DNA from: Megaustenia siamemsis
Taxonomy: Eukaryota; Mollusca; Gastropoda; Stylommatophora; Ariophantidae
Direction of reading: 5' to 3'
Assembly: GCA_032433765.1 (NCBI GenBank)
Contig: JAVIAB010000073.1
Span: 67,016,205 to 67,080,204, forward strand
Length of the DNA stretch: 64,000 nt
The notes under the pieces were generated by a model. That model saw only the letters and a list, made by a program, of their open reading frames with translations, made no database searches and had not been told where the DNA came from. Both the position numbers and the translations under genes were made by a program. This document shows positions 60,201 to 64,000 of the stretch, piece by piece; the first letter of the stretch is position 1, and every line of letters begins with the position of its first letter.

Positions 60201-62746
60201 CTGCGGCAACCACCCCTGGTCTCAGCAGCTAGGCCCGGTTTGAAATGAAATCTTGGATGGAAAAAATATGAGTATCTCCGAAGATGGAGTTTTCTGCCTG
60301 TTCGGCGAGGGACCCCTGTGCACACGGCTGCCAGGGAAAAACGGATTAACACGCAAAATTCAGTTCCTAGTGTCTAGGGCTCTCTTCGCTTCTCTTCTTT
60401 CTAGAAATTCTAGAAATGAGAGCCATGACTAATGTAAAGACAGATCTTGGAAAGGTTCTGGCAAAAGCAACATACAAAGAATTAGACAACAAAGTGAAAA
60501 GTTCGGCAAGAAGAGATACAAGAGCTATATAGACAACTTGGCAGAGAAAGCAGAGACAGCTGCAATTACAGGAGACAGCAGAACTCTTTATACTGTACAA
60601 AAGATGCTGACAAACACCTATACATCCAGTGGAACACCAATTCTAGACAAATCTGGATTAATGCTAACAACAAGCGCAGACATAAAAGCCCGTTGGGCGG
60701 AACACTTCAAAGAAATTCTTAACCGTCCACTACCTCACAGTTTAATAGATTTTGAAGCTGAAACACCAGCAGCAGAATTAGATGTAAATTTAGATGACTT
60801 CACCTTGAGTGAAATAGAAACCACCTTAAAGCTAATGACCAATAACAAGGCTGCTGGAGAGGATAAGTTAACAGCTGAGATCCTCAAGGCAATTGATAGC
60901 CATAATTTAATACATCTCCAAAAAATGTTCAACATCATTTGGAAAACAGAGAAGACGCCTCATAAATGGAAAAAAGGAATCATTGTTAAGATCCCAAAAA
61001 AGGGCAATCTTAGAGATTGTAACAATTGGAGAGGCGTGACACTTTTGTCAGTTGCCTCAAAATTATTCTGTAAAATCATCCTAAATAGAATAAAGGATTC
61101 AATAGATACAGTAATGCGTGAAGAACAGGCTGGGTTTAGAAAAGGGAGAAGCTGTCTTGACCACATTTTCACTCTACGACTTATATTGGAGGAACACATT
61201 GAAAAGCAAAAACCTTTTGTGCTTAACTTCATCGACTTCAAAAAAGCATTTGATAGTATTCATAGAGATTCTTTGTGGAAAATTCTGAAGCAATATGGCT
61301 TACCATCAAAAATCATAAATATTATCAAAGACATGTATGATGGTTACACATGTGCAGTTCGAACAGAGGAAGGACTGAGCGAATGTTTCCCAATAGAAAC
61401 TGGGGTTAAACAAGGATGTATTTTATCGCCCTTGTTATTTGGAATTGTTATGGACTTCATAATGAAGAAATGCTGCACTGGTAATAAAGGCATCGAATGG
61501 ATACAAGGAGACCATTTGGAGGACCTGGACTTTGCTGATGACATAGTTCTCATCAGCAATCAGATAAAAACGATGCAGGAAAACACAAATGAACTATCAT
61601 CAATAGCCAGCAAAATTGGGCTTGAGGTCAATCATGAAAAGACTAAAGTCATGAAAAGTTTAATTCCAACAAGTGACAAAATATACATGGAAAACAAACA
61701 GTAGAAGAGATCGATCACTTTATCTATCTTGGAAGTCACATTGATCGAGAAGGGGATACGAGCAAAGAAATTAGAATCAGACTGGCTAAAGCAGCAATGT
61801 CTTTCAGAAGCCTTGAAAAGTTGTGGAAATCAAAACTCATTAGCACAAACACAAAACTTAGGCTATTCAAATCAAATGTACTATCAACCCTTACGTATGC
61901 GTGTGAAAGCTGGAAAACAACAAGAGATATAGAAACAAAGTTGAACGCATTCGAAAATAAATGTCTAAGGAAAATACTTGGTATAGAATGGAACGAATTC
62001 AAAACAAACGAGGAAATTAGAGAAATCGCCAATCAACCACTAATATCTTCAGTAATAAAGAAAAGACGATGGTCATACGTTGGACATGTGATGAGAAGAG
62101 ATAATAATCGAATAGCAAAGCAAGCCCTCATATGGGAAACAACAGGTAAAAGAAAAAGAGGAAGACCCAGGGAGACACTGAGAAGAACATTGATGAGAGA
62201 GGCAAGAGCAGCAGGAATCGGCTCCCTCAATGAGATAGAACTGCTTGCACAGAACAGAGACAGATGGCGAGATTTGATAAAATATCTTTAAAAGAAAACT
62301 GCTAGAACAAAAATTCATATAGGAGAAGGTGTATCTTGGTCTACGCCCTATGGGCCGGTTACGGCTTGAAAGGTCAATAGATAGTGTCTAGGGACTTCGT
62401 CAGAGGTACAAGCTGGTGAATGCAAAAAAAAAAAAAAAATGACTCAGCAACTTCCAAAACATTCCTCTGACTAAACTATCAAATGCCTTATTGTAATCTA
62501 TTGTTCTTTTCCTTGGATATTATATAGTAATTGTATGCTATCAAACTATTGTTCAGAAATTGTTTTCAGAACTTCATCAATTCTGTCTTCTACTTAGACA
62601 TTCTTATCACTCAACACCCGGAGCCATCTCAGACTTTTCATGGAAGAATTTATGAAATGACACCAATAGGAGCAGCTCTGAGTCTGAGTGTCCTCCCTAG
62701 AGCTGAAAATGGTCCCTTCCAGTTTTCTCAAAGCCATCAACACAGA
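36101..62746 (+). CDS. UBE4A: UBE4A-like ubiquitin conjugation factor E4 (5' third, 7 exons)
   Basis: Spliced gene whose product should act as an E4/U-box ubiquitin ligase that extends ubiquitin chains on substrates for proteasomal degradation; this role is known for the family and is inherited here by homology. The seven exons are 36101-36250, 37423-37521, 43687-43784, 46934-47101, 50266-50425, 57605-57816 and 62570-62746. Splice phases run 1,1,0,0,1,0 and all junctions agree. The roughly 355 visible residues align in order with the start of vertebrate UBE4A: NPFAALF near the N-terminus, then ERIFRITL, then EALSYLFCAYRRSQLEMDK, then FLREVSEAI, then the segment around HGRIYEMTPIG. The last three exons begin the Ufd2 core. 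The U-box and most of the core lie past the window. Introns of 1.2-7.2 kb are packed with LINEs, SINEs and minisatellites. Exon frames are clean except for one base in exon 1. UBE4B is less likely because the N-terminal matches are specific to UBE4A. Confidence 0.88.
36262..36340. repeat. 19-bp tandem repeat, four units
   Basis: GATCATAGTGAAGTTGTCT and its variant with ATCT repeated four times, starting 11 bp after the donor of the first UBE4A coding exon. Confidence 0.9.
36360..36850 (+). mobile_element. Degenerate L-C-type LINE 3' end
   Basis: Fragments of the usual order remain in changing frames: FIGHVM, LTTGRKNGKESRGEPREKI, SPTEIMTCMKDPVMWRKMIA, then a (GATGAT)n tail. Heavily broken. 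Confidence 0.65.
36890..37150 (+). mobile_element. L-C LINE 3' end fragment
   Basis: Reads REVKAKRELISNVRKRQSS, then REKITDSLREWLGRWSTTEM and GRKLWRDMITYATRPG, matching the 3' part of the inverted copy at 51673-52264. Frame broken. Confidence 0.75.
37423..37521 (+). CDS. UBE4A: UBE4A coding exon 2
   Basis: Acceptor CAGCAG ends at 37422; donor GTCTGT starts at 37522. Enters and leaves in phase 1. It encodes NLIAERIFRITLRQ at its end, matching the vertebrate block that reads MIQRIFLITL, preceded by an acidic stretch (VFDEDKE). The exon is 99 bp with no stop. Confidence 0.85.
37522..38059. other. UBE4A intron sequence, nothing recognised
   Basis: AT-rich; no repeat or exon supported. Confidence 0.4.
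38060..38155 (+). mobile_element. Short LINE 3' end scrap
   Basis: Reads EDREK, one stop, RRLIKSEVSSALMTAGVM, resembling the final residues of an RTE-like LINE ORF. Family not assigned. Confidence 0.4.
38318..40109 (+). mobile_element. L-A LINE with many single-base losses
   Basis: Aligns with 60590-62381 from the pre-RT linker to the (TAGA)n tail. The part before 39130 has about ten one- or two-base losses but almost no substitutions; the rest has a 203-residue frame (39149-39760) with FADD, YLGSHIDREG and LRKILGIEW, then one lost base near 39750. The endonuclease domain is missing. Confidence 0.92.
40110..42640 (-). mobile_element. L-D LINE with 5' UTR, lacking most of the endonuclease
   Basis: Minus strand: GC-richer 5' UTR, then an ORF from 42467 reading MFKLGTWNVRTMCPGL (start of an APE endonuclease) and then directly TKTFDDWVKENAARLDPL, the pre-RT linker. 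The RT follows: YRGISLLSTTGKAFARVVLN, LVDLTKAFDTVNRDG, GVKQGCVLAP, EFLFADDAALVAHSEATLQ. The C-terminus carries LGHVQRMEEKRIPRQILYG and a zinc-finger-like CSLCDRVCLSNIGRISHERS with a final C. The frame breaks at three places (near 41530, 41480 and 41270), each explained by one missing base. It meets the L-A tail at 40109. Confidence 0.9.
42641..43164. other. UBE4A intron sequence, nothing recognised
   Basis: AT-rich; includes a short ATGAGGAAGGTGAGGGTGAAG stretch of no evident meaning. Confidence 0.4.
43165..43385 (+). mobile_element. L-G LINE C-terminal fragment
   Basis: Reads CHCTLDNMTTKHVLQDCPQY, TMWPTPTSLEEK and TATFIRESGVLV then a stop and GAGCCATGATCGCAGAAGAA. The C-H-C spacing followed by WP and a FI..SG end is known from C-terminal regions of I/Jockey-like LINEs in molluscs. 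Only this terminal piece is present. Confidence 0.72.
43687..43784 (+). CDS. UBE4A: UBE4A coding exon 3
   Basis: Acceptor TTTGACTTTAG, then 98 bp entering in phase 1 and ending in phase 0 before a consensus donor GTAAGT. It encodes SGKINYFPDVAEVYSDVPG, corresponding to the segment of UBE4A between the RIF-TL block and the ALFARLL-type helix. Length fits the vertebrate alignment without gaps, so no extra exon is needed between this one and the exon at 46934. Confidence 0.82.
43966..44110 (+). mobile_element. Decayed SINE (S1 family)
   Basis: GGGAGCTGCGTTATAGTGG head, TCACCCAGCCTTAAATTGG and TTTTTCTGGGAAAG in the S1 order. No TSD seen. Confidence 0.7.
44111..44640 (+). mobile_element. Heavily decayed LINE remnant
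   Basis: Traces such as SSNIRLMWSLADIYHCL, reminiscent of the RT-thumb block SSKIRLMRSLVISIFLYA of RTE-like LINEs, with many stops. Assignment is tentative. Confidence 0.4.
44860..45060. repeat. 51-bp minisatellite, about 3.7 units
   Basis: Unit starts GAGATAGTGAAAATAATGTT, continues ACAGTTAAAGAGTTGC, and ends with CCGTCAACAC. A 51-bp period is 17 codons, and two frames stay open: one reads DSENNVTVKELLMPSTR per unit and continues to YTGLLDFFSD before a GTAAAT donor-like site at 45098. Located in the UBE4A intron between exons 3 and 4, which need no extra coding sequence. Confidence 0.9.
45181..45437 (+). mobile_element. tRNA-derived SINE (S1 family) with TSD
   Basis: 12-bp near-identical flanks (ATATGCAGACAT at 45169-45180; ATATGCACACAT at 45438-45449). 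Head GGGAGCTGCGATAGCTCAGT with A box, B box GGTTCGATCCC, body TTCACCCAGCCTTTAATGGG and T-rich/A-rich end. Confidence 0.9.
45480..46330 (-). mobile_element. L-B LINE 3' part, decayed upstream
   Basis: Minus strand reads RPRKRWIKGILESLGGITPE then EAIRRAKNCRLYLP at its C-terminus and, further upstream, ETEIDIRCNKACQVIGQIS, in L-B order. Frame broken many times. Confidence 0.72.
46483..46734 (+). mobile_element. tRNA-derived SINE (S1 family)
   Basis: Head GGGGAGCTGCAATAGCTCAG, B-box-like AGTTCGATCG (one base off consensus), S1 body to GCCACTTGACGTGATGGG. Flanks ATGTGTTAGA and ATGTGCTAGA are a probable TSD with one mismatch. Confidence 0.85.
46934..47101 (+). CDS. UBE4A: UBE4A coding exon 4
   Basis: Acceptor ATTTCAG; 56 complete codons in phase 0 with no stop; donor GTTTGA at 47102. 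The C-terminal half, EALSYLFCAYRRSQLEMDK, matches the YLYSCFQRAKEE-type segment of vertebrate UBE4A, and the N-terminal IVFDVLMLD matches the preceding helix. A 35-bp minisatellite begins about 45 bp into the following intron. Confidence 0.85.
47147..47680. repeat. 35-bp minisatellite, about 15 units
   Basis: Unit ATTAGGGAGATTTAGTTCAT then TGAGGTGTTAATTGT, highly homogeneous, with a few single-base variants (CACAGAG, GAAGTG, the last two units). Each unit carries one TTAGGG. Lies 45 bp after UBE4A exon 4. Confidence 0.95.
47830..49420. other. Segment of foreign composition, possibly a solo LTR or other insert
   Basis: Less AT-rich than its surroundings, with CG-containing words such as CTTCCTCGAAGTCGGCGA. 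Two direct copies of about 157 bp lie side by side (from about 48647 and 48808), both containing GTGTCGATTGCACTGATTCA and AATCAGTTTCTATG. An open frame at 49100-49495 has no recognisable domain. No polymerase, integrase, primer-binding site or clear TSD found, so the class is open. Confidence 0.4.
49660..49890 (+). mobile_element. L-F LINE 3' end fragment
   Basis: Reads FGHVKRHSSL, LEGKIQNKRGRPRLTW with shifts, and ends with the text shared with 3888-4048 inverted. Confidence 0.65.
50266..50425 (+). CDS. UBE4A: UBE4A coding exon 5 (GC donor)
   Basis: Acceptor AATTTCAG; phase 0 in, phase 1 out. Encodes SFLDECKDVILLNARMCLQQ and FINLCLEEDLPTQ, aligning with the helical region just before the FLEEV block of UBE4A. 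The exon must run to 50425 to keep that alignment and the phase. The donor is then the non-canonical GC (CAAG|GCATGC). A strong consensus GTGAGT lies inside the exon at 50377-50382; using it would put the next exon out of frame. Confidence 0.8.
50426..51640. other. UBE4A intron sequence, nothing recognised
   Basis: AT-rich; open frames at 50535-50934 and, on the minus strand, 50926-51246 show no domain. Confidence 0.4.
51673..54193 (-). mobile_element. L-C LINE with another LINE nested inside
   Basis: Flanked by TAAATCACAC at 51663-51672 and 54194-54203. The minus strand starts in the RT (NNQKYADDSLNR; GLGLNSKKTEVMVTTKK at 53.9-54.0 kb), is interrupted at ATTTACCTCTTT, resumes as EFKYLGTL, then QAKAALQKMRKILCNPFL, YGCESWTIGH and a 3' end with KLWRDMITYA-like text and a (GATGAT) tail. 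The frame is broken by stops. Confidence 0.88.
52277..53878 (+). mobile_element. L-B LINE, intact RT frame, with 12-bp TSD
   Basis: TSD ATTTACCTCTTT at 52265-52276 and 53879-53890. One 485-codon frame (52367-53824) covers a LINE RT: KAAGIDGITTEMLL, CEMYRGISLLSQVGKMFAKI, FGFRKGKSCTDAIFTLRQL, FIDQEKAFDRVDRNKLW, GVRQGCVLSPLLFIIYVDKI, ELLFADDQCLIYEDENLLQQ, then FKYLGTMFTEDG and the C-terminal WFGHLVRMN and GRPRRRWIDAVTE. The catalytic aspartates (D in FIDQ, DD in FADD) are present. The endonuclease is missing through 5' truncation, so it cannot move by itself. It is the best-preserved RT frame in the window and probably young. Confidence 0.95.
54444..56592 (-). mobile_element. L-A LINE in the 23-bp minisatellite
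   Basis: Joints suggest a duplication AATCTCACTATT, although the surrounding repeat makes its length ambiguous. Minus strand: KKMEKRAWISDTTWKYIKER linker, NNKAAGEDKLKAEILKA, WRGVTLLSVASKLFCKIILN, then a small insertion near 55727-55745 that breaks the frame, AGFRKGRSCLDHIFTLRLIL, FIDFKKAFDSIHRDSLWKIL, LEDLDFADDIVLISSQ, and a C-terminus to the 3' UTR and (CTAT)n tail. The endonuclease is missing. Confidence 0.93.
57295..57555 (-). mobile_element. tRNA-derived SINE (S1 family) with TSD
   Basis: Flanks GTGCTAAATA (57285-57294) and GTGCTAGATA (57556-57565). Minus strand: GCCGCAATAGCTCAGTGGTT head, B-box-like AGTTCGATCCC, S1 body, A tail. It ends about 50 bp before UBE4A exon 6. Confidence 0.88.
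57605..57816 (+). CDS. UBE4A: UBE4A coding exon 6
   Basis: Polypyrimidine tract and acceptor CTTACAG; 212 bp entering in phase 1 and ending in phase 0 before the donor GTAAGA. Reads PKNYPCQFLREVSEAIESN through VKVLHFFTGTSALAR. It aligns with the FLEEVIEAL and ILLYFTRQKDMAKVF segments of vertebrate UBE4A at matching spacing. This is the longest and best-supported exon. Confidence 0.88.
58135..58405. repeat. About 30-bp minisatellite, nine imperfect units
   Basis: Unit built on CCCTTGTGGTTGTTTCACTA then CTTTCTCTAA. Variants ATT/GTT and CACA/CACT. Confidence 0.9.
58973..59769 (+). mobile_element. L-C LINE inserted in L-E, with TSD
   Basis: TSD TTGTGTTCTGTC at 58961-58972 and 59770-59781. Starts at the RT block SPDLF, then NNINNLRYADDSLN, KKGLSLNSKKTEVMVISKKQ, RLKYLGTIITSDGRCTTEIK, YIEPILTYGSESWTVDK and INIFGHIMRRGKLEYLVTTG. 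Some single-base frame breaks. Confidence 0.9.
60098..62437 (+). mobile_element. tRNA-derived SINE (S5) inserted in L-E and itself split by L-A
   Basis: TSD AATGACTCAGC at 60087-60097 and 62438-62448. Head GGGGGACTGGTTGGTCTCAA with B box GGTTCAAATCC. Body TTTTCTGCCTGTTCGGCGAG, ACACGCAAAAT, and after the inserted LINE GACTTCGTCAGAGGT, then poly-A. The SINE proper is about 330 bp; 60380-62381 is the inserted L-A. Confidence 0.9.
60380..62381 (+). mobile_element. L-A LINE inserted in the SINE, with TSD and 5' inversion
   Basis: TSD TAGTGTCTAGGG at 60368-60379 and 62382-62393. The first 23 bp (CTCTCTTCGCTTCTCTTCTT...) are the reverse complement of L-A sequence that normally precedes this point, a sign of twin priming. 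The 388-codon frame 60538-61704 carries the linker and RT (TNNKAAGEDKLTAEILKA; FIDFKKAFDSIHRDSLWKIL; GVKQGCILSPLLFGIVMDFI; LEDLDFADDIVLISNQ). One lost base near 61700 separates it from the C-terminal 164-codon frame (61797-62291). Endonuclease missing. Confidence 0.94.
62570..62746 (+). CDS. UBE4A: UBE4A coding exon 7 (last visible)
   Basis: Acceptor TTGTTTTCAG; 59 codons in phase 0; donor GTAAGA at 62747. NFINSVFYLDILITQHPEP and HGRIYEMTPIGAALSLSVL correspond to the UBE4A stretch reading VFVEYIQP then GQMYQKTLLG, the start of the Ufd2 core fold. No further exon was recognised up to 64000, so the next intron is at least 1.25 kb. Confidence 0.85.
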
Positions 62747-63590
62747 GTAAGAAAGAGGTGGACATGGTTGAAGCTAGTGTGTGGGGGGTAAGTGAAAGTG
62801 ACTGTGACAATCATTCATGGAGCACGTAGAATCAGTTTATTGAGTATAGTCACCTTGTTTTAGGTTTAGTTACTAATGAATTTCAAATAATTCAAACAGT
62901 GAAGCTTGTTGATTGTATCTTTGCCTGATCCAGTACATAATTTATCATCATAGAACAAATCACTTTACAACTCATTGGAAAGTAGCAAAAACATTAGTAA
63001 ATAGCTGCTGGTATTGTCTCAAGTCTGTTTAAATGCACATATGGATATCTGACACATATATATTCTATTTTAGACCAGTAGCTTGCATATTGACAGGATT
63101 ATTTGACATCTCATTCTTTGTATGAATATACTTTTTTGACTTCTCACTTGTGTATGAATTATAATGAGAAGTTTATAGAACTACCTAAGGTTGAATTTTC
63201 AGCAGCACATCAGACCAATAGTGCACTTGTTTTCTTTACTTCCTGTTGTTTATTTATGTAAACAAATACTGATATCAATTTTGTTAGATAAAAAGTTGAA
63301 GCTTATCCATTTTAGTATACCATTGTTCAATAATCAGATATATCCCAAACTAAATCTTCATTACTCATTGGTGGTTTACATTGTCATGAGTAGTTCATTG
63401 TTGCGTGAAATATAATTTATAGAATCAGTAACATTGTTACTGGACTTCATTGTCTTGATATATGTTTTAATTTACTGCTCTTGTTATATTCATTAAGTAA
63501 TTTTCCCAGGTTAAAACATACTTTTGTTAACTTGATTTTTAAATAAACTTATTGTCTGTTAATCTTTCTTTTGCTTAAAATAGGATTTTC
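62747..63590. other. UBE4A intron sequence, nothing recognised
   Basis: AT-rich; the open frame at 63191-63415 has no recognisable domain. Confidence 0.4.
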
Positions 63591-63599
63591 TGATGTGTA

Positions 63600-64000
63600 T
63601 AGATATTGCAGAAGGATGTAATAAGAGTACATAAAGAGAAGTGGGAAGATGTATTAAAAGAGATAAGAGGAAATATATAGATGAACTAGCTAAAGAGGAA
63701 ATATGAATGAATTATACAACAGCACAAAGATATTAAGCGAAACATACAAATAGATCAATGCCTATATTAATAATAAGAATGGAAATCTGGTTAGTAAAAG
63801 AAGGGAACAAATTCAGAGATGGAAGGAACACTTTGAAGAACTCTTGAACAGGCCCAAATAACCCTCCAGATATACTACCAGCAAAGGAGAGTTGCACATT
63901 AAGTGTAAAAAGTCAAACAAGGAAAAAATAATAAAAAGCCTTTGAGTTATTAAAAAATGGTAAAGACCTAGGAACAGATGAAATTCCTTTAGAAGCCATC
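63600..64000 (+). mobile_element. Degenerate LINE, pre-RT region, runs off the right edge
   Basis: Fragments in shifted frames: YIDELAKEE, REQIQRWKEHFEELLNRP, ELLKNGKDLGTDEIPLEA, the usual linker leading into an RTE-like RT. Confidence 0.7.

Larger units (their letters stand above)
58670..62535 (-). mobile_element. L-E LINE carrying nested insertions
   Basis: Pieces in minus order: 62520-62449 (IDYNKAFDSLVRGMFWKLLS, RT block), 60086-59782 (YEIAIRFINLIKTMYEEMKC, GVRQGCLLSPFLFLLAIDWI, LNFANDIALLSYNYQHMQNK) and 58960-58670 (WIGHTL..KPNESITRQALFW, GKRQRGRSKYSWRRQVEVE). The catalytic box reads FAND in place of FADD. A middle part between YNYQHMQNK and WIGHTL is missing even after the insertion is removed, so there is an internal deletion. 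Confidence 0.82.

Overview
The window is eukaryotic: AT-rich, intron-bearing and dominated by retrotransposons, tRNA-derived SINEs and minisatellites. Lectin-like/EGF receptor-type gene copies together with tRNA-SINEs and diverse RTE-like LINEs suggest a lophotrochozoan, most likely a gastropod mollusc. That assignment is inference; no species marker was seen.

The main host gene is a homologue of UBE4A, the ubiquitin conjugation factor E4 A (a Ufd2-type E4/U-box ubiquitin ligase), on the + strand. Seven consecutive coding exons (36101-36250, 37423-37521, 43687-43784, 46934-47101, 50266-50425, 57605-57816, 62570-62746) have matching splice phases and align in order with roughly the first third of vertebrate UBE4A. 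The rest of the gene, including the U-box, lies beyond 64 kb. Nearly everything between 36.2 and 62.6 kb is therefore intronic.

Layout. 1-1065: minus-strand pseudogene of a lectin-like/EGF protein. 1.1-10 kb: mostly featureless AT-rich DNA with LINE scraps at 3.9-5.1 kb and a possible terminal exon at 9.3 kb. 10-20 kb: LINE and SINE relics, an insertion with perfect inverted repeats, and a mariner relic. 20.5-22.1 kb: G-rich minisatellite of about 50-bp units. 22.1-23.3 kb: Penelope-like RT relic split by a LINE. 23.8-27.5 kb: a 3.66-kb array of 24/25-bp units. 28-29.8 kb: LINE and SINE pieces. 29.8-31.5 kb: second copy of the lectin-like/EGF pseudogene. 31.5-36.1 kb: repeats upstream of UBE4A. 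36.1-64 kb: UBE4A with introns filled by nested elements.

Element labels used below are mine. L-A: RTE-like LINE with a (TAGA)n tail. L-B: LINE with an LLFADDQ catalytic box. L-C: LINE with LNSKKTEVMV and YADD. L-D: LINE with a C-terminal zinc-finger-like motif. L-E: LINE with RNGLQW and GVRQGCLLSP. L-F: RGRPRLTW-type 3' ends. L-G: 3' ends with a HVLQDCP motif. Several insertions are demonstrated by target-site duplications, and some are nested three deep. Many LINE reading-frame breaks are single-base losses in short homopolymers between otherwise near-identical copies. This suggests uncorrected long-read consensus error in part, so pseudogene status of young copies should be read with caution.
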